A stretch of DNA of 64,000 nt, taken from positions 35,740-99,739 of the forward strand of contig CAZTOW010000035.1 in NCBI GenBank assembly GCA_964615375.1. Reading direction: 5' to 3'. Shown here piece after piece: positions 26,325 through 35,199 of this stretch. This stretch comes from CAZKWG01 sp964615375. Its GTDB lineage: Bacteria; Myxococcota_A; UBA796; CAZKWG01. Both the position numbers and the translations under genes were made by a program. The notes under the pieces are model-generated. The model worked only from the letters and a program-made list of their open reading frames with translations, was not told the DNA's origin and searched no databases. The first letter of the stretch is position 1, and every line of letters begins with the position of its first letter.

Positions 26325-28420
26325 AGCATCTCCGCCACGTTCTGTTGGATGGTCGCCGCCAGCTCCACCGCCTCCCGGTTGAGGTCCGCCAGCTCCACAT
26401 GAAGGTCCCGCATGGCCGCCTCGAAGTCGAAGTCCTCGTCCACCTCCTCCGGCGCCACCTCCACATAGCGGCCCGGCGTCAGGCTCCAGTCGGCGGCCTC
26501 GATGTCGGCCCGGCTGACCAGCTTCACCAGCCCCTTGACGTCCTGGTAGATCGCGTCCGGGAAGCGGTCCTGCAACCACACGACCTGCCGGTGATGGTAC
26601 GTCGCGGCCTTGAGCTGCTCGACCGCCGCGCGGCGGTGCTCGTCCAGGCGACGCAGGGTCCGCGCGGACGCTCGGCGGTCGAAGCGCTCGGCGAAGGCCT
26701 CTCCGCTGGCGACCGAGCCGACGCGCGCGGCCAGCTTGTACAGCAGGTCGATCTGCTTCACCAGACCGCGCGCCCGCTCGGCGAGGGGGTCGAAGGCGGC
26801 GCGGGCGGCGCGCTGATCCTCATTGGTGGACGGGGGATCCCCGGCGTAGCGCGCGGCGAAGGCCCCCAGGTCTCGGACCAGCGCCGCGGCGTCCGTGTCG
26901 GCTCCGCGCTGGGCCTCGGCCAGCTCTCCGAGCGCGCCTTGCAGCTCGGCGCGACCGGCAGCCGGCACCCCAGGGGCGCCCGCGAGCTCGACGGCGGGGA
27001 CCAGCAGCTCGCGCAGGGCCGCGGCGAAAGCCTCCAGAGTGGGCGCGACGCGGGGGCACTCGGCGCAGGTAGCGACCACATAGTCCCGCACCAGCGCCAG
27101 GAAGCGCGCCCGCTGGCCCCGGTACAGCCAGACCACGGCCGTCAGGTTCTTCATCTGCTCGGGCGAGAAGTCGAAGATCTTCCGGGTCACCTTGCGGTAC
27201 ACGCCCCGCGCGTCCAGCATCAGCACCTTGTCTTTGCGCTCCGGCGGCTTGTCCCGGTCGAAGTGCCAGAGCTCGCAGGGCACGGTGCGGGTGTAGAAGA
27301 AGTTGCCGCGGATCGACACCATCACGTCCACGTCGCCCGTCTCGACGATCTTCTTGCGCACCTCCTTCTCGCCGTGGCCCGCGCTGCTGGACTGCGAGGA
27401 CATCACGAAGCCCGCGCGCCCCTTCGGGCTCAGGTAGCTCCAGAAGTACGAGATCCACAGGTAGTTGCCGTTACTGACCTTCTCGTCCTTGTTGACGCCC
27501 GGCAGGCCGAAGGGCAGGCGGCGTGTATCGGCGCGCACGCGCTTCGCGTCCACCAGGTCCACGTTGAAGGGCGGGTTGGCCATCACGAAGTCGCACTTGC
27601 CGACCAGGGTGTGCTCGTCCTGGTAGTAGGTGATGGCCTCGGCGATGCGGCCGTCCAAGCCATGTACCGCCAGGTTCATCTTGGCGATGCGGATGGTGTC
27701 GCGGTTCTTCTCCTGGCCGTAGAAGACGACGCTCTTCGCGGTGTCCTTGCCCTCGTGCTCGATGAAGTGGCTGGACTGCACGAACATGCCGCCCGAGCCG
27801 CAGGCGGGGTCGAAGACGGTGCCGTGGTCGGGCTCGATGATGTTCACGATCATCTGAACAATGGACGACGGCGTGAAGAACTCGCCGTTGTCGTGGGCCT
27901 TCTGCATCGAGAAGCGCGCCAGGAAATACTCGTAGATGCGGCCGAACACGTCGCCGGTGGCCTGGCGGATGGGGTCGCTGTTGAACAGCCGCATCAGGTC
28001 TTCCAGGACCGTGCTCTCGAAGATGCCGTAGTCCCGGGGCAGGACGCCCTGGAGCGGCTCGAAGTCGGCCTCGATGACCTCCATGGCCGCGGTGATCAGC
28101 CTGGGCAGGTCGGCTCCGCCGAGCGCCGCCTGCTGCATGATCACGTCGTAGCGGGCGCGCTCGGGCAGCCACAGGGCGCGGCGGCGCACGTAGTCGGCCG
28201 GCAGCACGGGGCGCTTGGGCATACGGCCCGCGGCCTGATCGGCCTCGATCTGGGCGCGCGCGGCCTCGAAGCGGTTGGCGGCGTGGCGCAGGAAGATCAC
28301 GCCGAGCACCGGCATGAAGTAGTCGGACGACGTGAGCTTCGAGTTCGCGCGCAGGTTGTCGGCGGCCTCCCAGAGATCGGCTTCGAGCTTCGAGATGTCC
28401 TGCCAGGCGTTCGTCGTCAC
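26321..28420 (-). CDS. hsdM: Type I restriction-modification methyltransferase subunit
   Basis: A 699-residue N6-adenine methyltransferase. The AdoMet motif DPACGSGG is at residues 204-211 and the catalytic NPPF at 282-285; the N-terminal helical HsdM_N domain precedes them. It is ~200 residues longer than common HsdM; the extra C-terminal part (after ~430) is helical and Ala/Arg rich. It starts with GTG at 28420, preceded by AGGAGCACCC. It protects host DNA and completes the HsdR-S-M complex. Confidence 0.92.
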   Translation of the reverse strand: MTTNAWQDISKLEADLWEAADNLRANSKLTSSDYFMPVLGVIFLRHAANRFEAARAQIEADQAAGRMPKRPVLPADYVRRRALWLPERARYDVIMQQAALGGADLPRLITAAMEVIEADFEPLQGVLPRDYGIFESTVLEDLMRLFNSDPIRQATGDVFGRIYEYFLARFSMQKAHDNGEFFTPSSIVQMIVNIIEPDHGTVFDPACGSGGMFVQSSHFIEHEGKDTAKSVVFYGQEKNRDTIRIAKMNLAVHGLDGRIAEAITYYQDEHTLVGKCDFVMANPPFNVDLVDAKRVRADTRRLPFGLPGVNKDEKVSNGNYLWISYFWSYLSPKGRAGFVMSSQSSSAGHGEKEVRKKIVETGDVDVMVSIRGNFFYTRTVPCELWHFDRDKPPERKDKVLMLDARGVYRKVTRKIFDFSPEQMKNLTAVVWLYRGQRARFLALVRDYVVATCAECPRVAPTLEAFAAALRELLVPAVELAGAPGVPAAGRAELQGALGELAEAQRGADTDAAALVRDLGAFAARYAGDPPSTNEDQRAARAAFDPLAERARGLVKQIDLLYKLAARVGSVASGEAFAERFDRRASARTLRRLDEHRRAAVEQLKAATYHHRQVVWLQDRFPDAIYQDVKGLVKLVSRADIEAADWSLTPGRYVEVAPEEVDEDFDFEAAMRDLHVELADLNREAVELAATIQQNVAEML

Positions 28421-28501
28421 GGGTGCTCCTAGGGGAGCATCTTATGTGCTGAGGGGCGGGTTGTCAGCCGAGGGCGGGCGATTGGGGCGGGGCATGGGCG
28501 A

Positions 28502-30184
28502 TCAGTCGCCGAGGCGCCGATAGCGCAGGACCGGGGAACGCAGGTTGGCGTCCGTGGGCTCCAGCCAGCCCTCGGCGACCAGCGCGTTGATCGCGTGTCG
28601 AGGCGTGTCACGGTTGATGCCGAGGATCGCGGCGATCTCGGCCTTGCCGAGGGGACGGTCGGCCTGACGGAAGAGGTCGCGGAGCTGGGCCATGCGCTCT
28701 TCGAGGGACATGGCGCCGGTGGGGTGCCGGGCCGGGGCAGGCGGCGCCGGCTCGGGGGGCGGCGCGACGACGGGCTCGGGCTCGGGCGCAACAGGCGGCG
28801 GGGGCGGCTCTGGCGCGGGCGGCTCGGGCGCAGGCGCAGGCTTGGGTGCGGCCAGCGGCGGCGCGGCCGGGCGTTGCGGGGCAGGCGGGGTCGGCGCGGG
28901 GCGCGGGTGGAAGATCGGCGGCGGGACTGGACGACGCGGGCGGGGCGGCGTGGGCGCTCGTGGGGGCGGCGCGGCGCTCGGGGCGACGGCGCTTGAGGTC
29001 ACCGGCTGAGCCTGTGTGACCGGACGCGCCTCGGGCGGCACGACGACGGGCGCAGCGGCGATGGCGGGCCGCACGACCGGGCGAACCACGGGCCGCGCCG
29101 CGCGCGCCTCGGGCGCCAACGGCATCGACAGCCACGTCACCGAGCTCCCGAAGTCGCAGCGCCCGCCGGGGTACCGCTCACCCAACACCGCCAGCACCCC
29201 GTCGTTGTCCACGATGGCGCCGTCCGGCAGCGTCGGCAGGTCGCCGCACCGGACCAGCAGGTGACGCAGCCGCGGGTTGGCGGAGGCCCTGTCCTCGCGC
29301 TCGCTGGCGTTGGCGGCGCTGGTCGGCACGGCGAGACGCACGCGACCGCCCTCCACGGTCAGCGTGATCGGCGTGTCCGCGTCCGGCCCGACCCAGGCGC
29401 GCTCGGCCAAAGCCAGCACGACGACAGCGCGCGCGATGTCGCTCGGGATCGCGCCCCACAGGCCGCGCTCATTGGCGACACGCTCGGCCAGCCAGGTCAG
29501 CGATCCACGGTGGATCTGGTCGGACCAGCCCGGCCGTCGGATGGCGACCGCGCAGCCCGGCAGGTGTTTCTCGGGCTGATCGCCCAGGGCCACGAGCCCG
29601 GCGACGGTGGGCACGATCCTCCCCCGGAACCAGCGGCGCGCGCTGGCGTCGAGCAGGGTCTGGGCGCGGTGCTCCTGCTCCGAGCGGCCGACGGGCGCGG
29701 CGAAGGGCCCGGCCTGCATCAGCTTCGTGACGCGGCGATCATCGAAGCGGGCCTCGACGGCGGCCGGCACGGGCCACCCGTCGGGCTCCAGATGATCCCA
29801 GAAGGTCGGGGCGGCGTTCGACGCGACGCCGATGAGCACGGCGGGCTCGCCCTCCATGCGGATCTTGTGGGGGCCGCTGATCGCGCCCCGCGCGTGCTCC
29901 TCGCGAACCTCTCTGAGCCAGTCGAGCCCCCGTGAGCCTGGGGGTGTGAGCATGAGCAGCGTGCCGCCGTGGGGCTCCGCGGCGAGCACAGCGAGGTTGA
30001 AGGAGACGTCGCCGAGGCTCTGGGGATTCACCTCGCGCAGCGCGCAGGGCTGCTCGTGATGGACCTTGTCGTGCCAGGCGAGGAGCTGGTCGCGTGACGT
30101 GAAGCAGAGCACGCCGTCGTCGCGTTCGGGCGGCGAGGTTGAGCGCGGCGCTGACGTGGGCGCGGTGTTGCGTGACTTGAACAT
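28502..30184 (-). CDS. AlbA_2/RecG-like putative DNA-binding protein with Pro-rich linker and C-terminal wHTH
   Basis: A 560-residue protein. The N-terminal ~330 residues resemble the Schlafen/AlbA_2 and RecG-like family: FTSRDQLLAWHDKVHHEQ, then PTVAGLVALGDQPEKHLPG, the usual GLxLFGxxPxxxLP position. A Pro/Ala-rich linker of about 150 residues follows, ending in a short winged helix (QADRPLGKAEIAAILGINRD). Such proteins turn up beside type I R-M systems and other defence genes. The start at 30184 gives a sensible N-terminus. The gene ends 82 bases before hsdM. The function is unproven and the family call is tentative. Confidence 0.5.
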   Translation of the reverse strand: MFKSRNTAPTSAPRSTSPPERDDGVLCFTSRDQLLAWHDKVHHEQPCALREVNPQSLGDVSFNLAVLAAEPHGGTLLMLTPPGSRGLDWLREVREEHARGAISGPHKIRMEGEPAVLIGVASNAAPTFWDHLEPDGWPVPAAVEARFDDRRVTKLMQAGPFAAPVGRSEQEHRAQTLLDASARRWFRGRIVPTVAGLVALGDQPEKHLPGCAVAIRRPGWSDQIHRGSLTWLAERVANERGLWGAIPSDIARAVVVLALAERAWVGPDADTPITLTVEGGRVRLAVPTSAANASEREDRASANPRLRHLLVRCGDLPTLPDGAIVDNDGVLAVLGERYPGGRCDFGSSVTWLSMPLAPEARAARPVVRPVVRPAIAAAPVVVPPEARPVTQAQPVTSSAVAPSAAPPPRAPTPPRPRRPVPPPIFHPRPAPTPPAPQRPAAPPLAAPKPAPAPEPPAPEPPPPPVAPEPEPVVAPPPEPAPPAPARHPTGAMSLEERMAQLRDLFRQADRPLGKAEIAAILGINRDTPRHAINALVAEGWLEPTDANLRSPVLRYRRLGD

Positions 30185-30263
30185 GGGATCAGGGCGTCTG
30201 TAATCGCCAGCGGGGCGCTGGCCAGCCCTGCGGCAGGGCATGGACCAGAATCTGTCCGGCAGC

Positions 30264-30433
30264 GGATCGGCACTGGCTGACGATCTGCTGCCGTAGAGGT
30301 GACTCCGAGCTGGCGTGCAGCTCAGGATCGGCAGTTACGCTTATCGGCAGCTCGGCTGTAACACGGCGTTACAGGCACTTCGGATCAGGGATCGGCAGTA
30401 GCTCGTGAGGGATCGGCAGTGGGGCGGCAGTGG
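30264..30433 (+). repeat. GGATCGGCAGTGG repeat array, left of methyltransferase
   Basis: At least six same-strand copies of a 13-bp motif close to GGATCGGCAGTGG: at 30264, 30325, 30343, 30389, 30410 (perfect) and 30421. They fill much of the 409-base gap 30185-30593, which holds no gene I can support. A matching cluster lies on the other side of the methyltransferase. Confidence 0.75.
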
Positions 30434-30593
30434 CTCGGCGGCAAGTCCGATCGGCTCGGCAGCGACCCCGATGTGCGCTCCCAGCTTGCCGCGGGTCTGG
30501 TCCCTCCGGCCAACGTGGACTACGTGCCCCTGCTGAGCGAGGGAGCCGGGGCGCAAGGGCGCGCACCCCCTGACCACGAGGAGCCCTGAAGCC

Positions 30594-31295
30594 ATGTCCA
30601 CCCACGCCGCCCAACCGGTCCCGTTCAACGCGGAGCACGCCGAGGCCTACGACCGGCAGTTCGAGGCGATCCGCGCGGTCACGGACGCGCTGCACCTGCT
30701 CCTTCGCGTGCGGCTCCAAGCCCTGCCGGCCGACGCGCGGATCCTCGTGGCGGGCGCAGGCACGGGCGCAGAGGCGCGCTACCTGACGCCCATCTTCCCA
30801 GGTTGGCGCTTCACGATGGTCGATCCCTCCGAGGCGATGCTCGCGGTCGCCCGGCGGCACGCCGAAGTGGAGGGCTTCGCGGATCGTTGCAGCTTCCATG
30901 TGGGCTTCGTGTCTTCTCTACCTGCCGACGCCCACGACGCGGCGACCAGCCTGCTGGTCTCGCACTTCCTGACGGACGCGGGCGCGCGCCAGTCCTACTT
31001 CGAGGACATCGCCGCCCGCCTGAAGCCAGGCGGGATCCTGTTCAACGCGGACCTTGCGGCCGACCGGGAGGTCCCCTCCTTCGAGCCCGTCATGGCCCTG
31101 TGGCTCGACCTGCGCGACCTCGGTACCGCGATGCCCGCTGACGCGAGGTCACGCTTCCGCGCCGCGTTCGGCCGGGGCGTCGCGGCACATGGACCGGCCG
31201 AGGTCGAGGCGATCATCGCGCGCGCCGGGTTCACAGACGTGGCGCAGGTCTATCAGGCCGTGCTGATCCGGGGCTGGGTGGCGACGCGAGCGTAG
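30594..31295 (+). CDS. Class I SAM-dependent methyltransferase
   Basis: A 233-residue soluble methyltransferase. Motif I is ILVAGAGTGAEARYL (~residues 50-64), motif II ends in MVDPSEAML, and a late acidic segment is LKPGGILFNADLA. The fold and length fit small-molecule or protein methyltransferases (UbiE-like), not DNA methylases, since no (N/D)PPY motif is present. The substrate is unknown. It stands alone between two arrays of the same 13-bp repeat, which suggests it moves or is copied as a cassette. Confidence 0.8.
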   Translation: MSTHAAQPVPFNAEHAEAYDRQFEAIRAVTDALHLLLRVRLQALPADARILVAGAGTGAEARYLTPIFPGWRFTMVDPSEAMLAVARRHAEVEGFADRCSFHVGFVSSLPADAHDAATSLLVSHFLTDAGARQSYFEDIAARLKPGGILFNADLAADREVPSFEPVMALWLDLRDLGTAMPADARSRFRAAFGRGVAAHGPAEVEAIIARAGFTDVAQVYQAVLIRGWVATRA

Positions 31296-31394
31296 CTCCT
31301 GGAGCGGTCGTGACGGTTGAGCGTCACGGGTCAGACCTGGGCAGGCGCCAGAGGGCGCTGACGAGCGGCTGTGGTCGAGGTGCCGAGTGCAGGG

Positions 31395-31525
31395 TGGTCG
31401 GCAGTCACATGGAACGGCAGTGGGCGCGACTCGTGGCGTTGATCGGACTTCGGATCGAGGATCGGCAGTGGCACGACGGCGCCGCGGATGGGATCGGCAG
31501 TGGCGCTGGCGTGGGACGGCAGCCT
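31395..31525 (+). repeat. GGATCGGCAGTGG repeat array, right of methyltransferase
   Basis: Five same-strand copies at 31395 (degenerate), 31411 (one change), 31459 (perfect), 31491 (perfect) and 31513 (degenerate). They match the array at 30264-30433 and lie in the otherwise empty 302-base stretch 31296-31597. Confidence 0.75.
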
Positions 31526-31597
31526 CCAACACGAGCGCGCCCGGAGCACTGTGCCGCCGGGCGCGCTATGGTGCACCGGTCCTGTCGGGTCTGCTTC

Positions 31598-32014
31598 CTA
31601 CTTCAAACCCTCGGGACCGGCGGCCGGCGCGTCTGCGTCGGTCGCTGCTTCGACCTTTCCCAGCCGCGCGCGAAGCTCGGCCATGGCCCGGGCCTCCAGC
31701 GCCGGATCAGCGTCCGGGGGCTGGGCCAGGACCACGCGCAGCTCGGCGAAGGCGTCGCCCTCGCCGGTGTGCTCGTCGAGCAGCTCCTCGACCAGGGCTT
31801 CAACCCGACCCCGGCTGCGGAGGACAGGGGCCGGGTCGGGCTGCTCGCCGTTGGCGATGGCGGTCACGAACCGGTGGACGGTGAGCGCGTGATCTTCGGC
31901 GGCGCGGCGAAGGGACTCTGCGGCCTGCCGCTGCTGTTCGGCGGTGGTGTAGATGGTGGACAGGGCGGTGCCGCGTTCGAGGGAGGGGCGCGGCACGGGT
32001 TCGAGGGACGTCAT
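31598..32014 (-). CDS. Hypothetical helical protein
   Basis: A 138-residue protein, unrecognised. It starts at an ATG preceded by GGAGATCCG. The sequence is mostly helical and rich in Ala, Glu and Arg (QRQAAESLRRAAEDHALTVHRF; RVEALVEELLDEH), with a flexible Ala/Pro tail. It has no membrane segment and no Cys. Its amino acid make-up looks like real coding sequence. It is the last clear gene before the gene-poor stretch 32015-33203. Confidence 0.55.
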   Translation of the reverse strand: MTSLEPVPRPSLERGTALSTIYTTAEQQRQAAESLRRAAEDHALTVHRFVTAIANGEQPDPAPVLRSRGRVEALVEELLDEHTGEGDAFAELRVVLAQPPDADPALEARAMAELRARLGKVEAATDADAPAAGPEGLK

Positions 32015-32531
32015 CGGATCTCCACGCTCGCGAGGGGTTCACACGCGGCGGCGAGCGAACCGCGCGTGTTTCAGGGCGTGGCCCTGAGGGTTCTGAGGGT
32101 CAGCGACCCACAAGAACCTGCTTTGCAACAAGCATACCAGGGGGTGCGGGTGTCAACGGGGAGCGAGCGGGAAGTCCAGGGGCTCTGGGACGGAATGGGC
32201 GTTTATCAAGGTTATAGGCACATGATTCGAACCCGGCGGGAGCCGACTCAGGATACGGGTTGCTGCGCCTGGGCTGGCGCGCAGGGTTGCGCGCCGGCCG
32301 ACCCTCCAGTGAAGCGCCAGGTGAGGGGCAGGGCGCCCTGCGCTCAAGCGCCAGCGCGGGTGGGCGTGAGGCGCGGCGGGCTGCGCGTGCGAGGGGGCTC
32401 GGCGGCGCTCGACGTCCGTGGGCCTCGCCGTCATGGGATCGTGGACCCCTCCTCGCCGAGCGTGTGCCGCCATCACCGCTGCTCACGCCAGCCGGGCTCC
32501 GGGCAGCTTGCGCCCCGGAGCCCGGGACCAC

Positions 32532-32563
32532 CATGTCATGTCGGGATCAGGGGATATGACATG
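32532..32563. repeat. Inverted repeat CATGTCAT/ATGACATG
   Basis: Perfect 8-bp arms at 32532-32539 and 32556-32563 with a 16-base spacer. The spacing would place two protein-binding half-sites about two helical turns apart. The function is unknown. Confidence 0.5.
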
Positions 32564-33102
32564 CTCGGGCCGGACCAACAAATTCCAAGCCTGGACCCGT
32601 GCTTGCCGCAGCTTGTCGCATCTGGGCATGCTGGCGGCCGACCGCGAGGCCGATCCCGCTATCGCCGGTGCCAGGATCCCCGGCGTTGACCGGCTCCTTG
32701 TCGCGCTTGTCGCGCCGGGCCGCACAGGACGTCCATTCAGCATCATTCTGGACTCATGATCTCGGCCTTCTATCGCAACTAACCGCACTTTTCGCACCTC
32801 GAATCACCGACCCTTCTGGACCCACTCGCCACCTCCACTCCCTGTGATCGATTCTGTGTACAGTCTGCGAATCAGCCCCGTATTGTGTGGACCCTACACA
32901 CAGGGCCTGCAACGCCTGCGCTTCGCGGTTTTCGGCTCGCCTCGCAGATTCGAAAACGTGAATCACGCCGTTGTTCCTACTCGATGCCGCGGCCGACGGG
33001 TGTCCACTCTTGCCACCTGCAAGAGCCAGAATTTGGTCTCTTCCGTCTCTTCCACGTCTATCCGTACTTAACGCGCAGACTCGCGCACTCTGGCGAAATT
33101 CC

Positions 33103-33127
33103 AGCGTTTTCGCTTTCCGAAAACGCT
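33103..33127. repeat. Perfect 10-bp hairpin (AGCGTTTTCG/CGAAAACGCT)
   Basis: Arms 33103-33112 and 33118-33127 flank a 5-base spacer. It lies about 75 bases upstream of the small gene at 33204. No T-run follows, so an operator or recombination site is more likely than a terminator. Confidence 0.55.
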
Positions 33128-33203
33128 CCGGGCCACGCTATACTTGTGTTCATCCCCGCGCCGCTCCTTCTACAGGTGGCCGTGGCTCAGAGAGAGGACG
33201 CCC

Positions 33204-33395
33204 ATGGCGAAGCCCCGTCGGCGAAAGACGACCGCGATCCAGACGTTCACCGTCATCACCATCCATAGCCGGCCGCCCGATGCCGAGGCCCGCCTCGCGC
33301 GTGCGGCGCGGACCTGCCTCGCGGTGGTGGCCGAGGCCAACGCGGCGCCGGATTCGGCCTGCGAACAAGGTCGCAACGACAAGAAGGCAAGCTGA
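33204..33395 (+). CDS. Small basic protein upstream of serine recombinase
   Basis: A 63-residue protein starting with a basic patch (MAKPRRRKTT). It is preceded by AGAGAGG seven bases upstream. The middle is amphipathic helix (DAEARLARAARTCLAVVAEAN). I do not recognise it. Its position before a large serine recombinase suggests a directionality factor or regulator, but nothing in the sequence proves that. Confidence 0.45.
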   Translation: MAKPRRRKTTAIQTFTVITIHSRPPDAEARLARAARTCLAVVAEANAAPDSACEQGRNDKKAS

Positions 33396-33525
33396 AGGCG
33401 CCTTCTACGACCCAAACACACGAATCGACCGAATCACCCTTGACAGGCGGGCGCCCTGGCATTCTGTTTGCATGGTAGGGCGTCCGCCCTCCCTGACCCA
33501 CCAACAGACCCGCCGGAGCACCGCC

Positions 33526-35199
33526 ATGCGCGCGATCCTGTACTGCCGCGTCTCCTCCGACCTCCAGCGCGAGCACGGGACCATCGAGTCCCAGCGCGAC
33601 GCGCTCATCGCCTACGCCAACGCCCAGGGCTGGGCCATCGTCGCCGTCGAGGCCGACGACGGCTTCACCGGCACCATCGCGCCGTGGGAGCGCCCCGCCC
33701 TGGCCCGGGTGCTCGATCAGGCCCGCCGCAAGGTCGTGGACGTCATCGTGGTCTACGCCATCGACCGCATCGCCCGCGACGACAACAACGTGGACTTCGC
33801 GCTCGTCCGCAAGGACCTGATGAAGTGGGGCGTGAAGCTCGCGACGCCCAAGGGCGTGCTCAACTTCGACCGGCCCGAGGATCGGCTCAACCAGGACATC
33901 CTCTCGGCCCTGGCCAGCTACGAGCGGCACCAGATCAAGGATCGCACGGTGCGCGGGCGGCGGGCCTCGATCCTGAAGGGCGGGCGACCGCTGTCCGATC
34001 TTCCGCTCGGCTACCGCTGGGTGGATGAGACGCGGGCCCTTGAGGTCGTCGAGGCCGAAGCCGCCACCGTGCGCGAGATCTTCCGGCTCGTGGGCGACGA
34101 GGGGCTGGGGGTCGGCGCGGCGTCCAAGAAGCTCAAGCGCATGGGCGTGCAGACGCACCGCTGCAAGCACGGCGACAACAAGCACGTCACGGCCGGGCTC
34201 GTGCGGCTGGTGGTACAGCGCGACCTGTACCACCTCGGGACCTGGGAGGCGCATCCGACCTGGCTGCCAGGCCACCGGGTGCCGGCCGTGCCGCTGGTCA
34301 GCGAGGAGCTTTGGCAGCGGGCGAACCGGGTCGTGGCGATGAACTACCGTCGGCACGAGACGGTCCACAACCAGGAGTACCTTCTCAAGGGCTTCGGGCG
34401 ATGCGCTGACTGCGGGGCTTGCTTCCGCGTCCACACGCAACATGTCTCCTCGGCGCGGGGCCGGACGCCCTACCAGTATTATCGCTGCAACAACAACCAG
34501 GAGCGGATCAACCAGCCCAAGTGCGTCTCGAAGATGGTGCGCGCGGACGCGGTGGACGAGGCGGTCTGGGGGCACCTGACGCGGCTGCTCACGCAGCCGG
34601 GGCTGCTGCGGGCGGAGATCGAGCGGGTGCTGAACGAGGAGCAGAAGAAGCAGCCCAGCGCCGAGGCAGCGATGAAGGAGGTGGAGGCGCAGCTCACGGC
34701 GCTCGACGAGTCACGGGCCCGGGGGCTGCGGGCCATGACCAAGGGGCTGGTGAGCGAAGAGGAGTTCGCCGAGCTGGCGGCTGAGCTCGACAACCAGCGC
34801 TCGCCGCTGCGCCAGCGTCGGGACCTGCTCGCGCTCGCCCAGCAGACCGAGGTCGACCGCGCGAGCCGGCTGAAGGCCATCGAGGCGCAGGTGGCGGAGC
34901 TGGCACCCCGGCTGGGCAAGCTCTCCTTCGAGGAGCGGCGGGCGCTGCTGCATGATCTGGTCGAGGAGGTGACCGTGGACACGCGGGGGAGGACGATTCA
35001 GGTCGTGACGCTGCTCGGGCTGGTCGAGCCGGCGGCGGGCGACCAGAATATGGGTCCGGGCATGTCGGTCGCCCGCGGCAAGGCCCGCCCCAGGCTCGCC
35101 GCCGCCCGCGTGGCCCGCGTGACGCCAAAGCGCAAGGGCCTTGGGACGAAGTCGGCACACCGGCTTGCGCCTCTTTGCGAGGCGCAGCAAGCTCCTTGA
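33526..35199 (+). CDS. Large serine recombinase (site-specific integrase)
   Basis: A 557-residue recombinase. The catalytic domain begins with ILYCRVSSDLQ; Ser10 is the likely nucleophile, and the conserved arginines follow (IDRIARDD). Next come the recombinase domain (GRRASILKGGRPLSDLPLGY), a zinc ribbon (CADCGACF and RCNNN, ~residues 293-325) and a long coiled-coil (~360-450). It should integrate and excise a mobile element by itself. The start at 33526 matches the family N-terminus. The last ~50 residues are basic and unlike the usual end, and the stop lies at the edge of a broken helicase gene, so the coding end may be a junction product. Confidence 0.9.
   Translation: MRAILYCRVSSDLQREHGTIESQRDALIAYANAQGWAIVAVEADDGFTGTIAPWERPALARVLDQARRKVVDVIVVYAIDRIARDDNNVDFALVRKDLMKWGVKLATPKGVLNFDRPEDRLNQDILSALASYERHQIKDRTVRGRRASILKGGRPLSDLPLGYRWVDETRALEVVEAEAATVREIFRLVGDEGLGVGAASKKLKRMGVQTHRCKHGDNKHVTAGLVRLVVQRDLYHLGTWEAHPTWLPGHRVPAVPLVSEELWQRANRVVAMNYRRHETVHNQEYLLKGFGRCADCGACFRVHTQHVSSARGRTPYQYYRCNNNQERINQPKCVSKMVRADAVDEAVWGHLTRLLTQPGLLRAEIERVLNEEQKKQPSAEAAMKEVEAQLTALDESRARGLRAMTKGLVSEEEFAELAAELDNQRSPLRQRRDLLALAQQTEVDRASRLKAIEAQVAELAPRLGKLSFEERRALLHDLVEEVTVDTRGRTIQVVTLLGLVEPAAGDQNMGPGMSVARGKARPRLAAARVARVTPKRKGLGTKSAHRLAPLCEAQQAP

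Larger units (their letters stand above)
32015..33203. other. Gene-poor, less GC-rich stretch upstream of serine recombinase
   Basis: No credible gene on either strand over about 1.2 kb. From about 32750 to 33150 the sequence is visibly poorer in GC than the flanks. It holds an 8-bp inverted repeat (32532-32563), a 6-7-6 inverted repeat TGTGTG/CACACA (32884-32902) and a 10-bp hairpin (33103-33127). The composition shift and hairpins fit a mobile-element control or junction region. Confidence 0.5.

Noticed and set aside
32219..32240. A GGTTCGAATC-like T-loop on the minus strand suggesting a tRNA end
   Set aside because: The flanking five bases do not pair, and no anticodon or acceptor stem can be built.
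34694..35199. Apparent C-terminal ~160 residues of the methylase-helicase frame
   Set aside because: This stretch is Arg/Pro/Ser-rich antisense of the recombinase and has no helicase motif.
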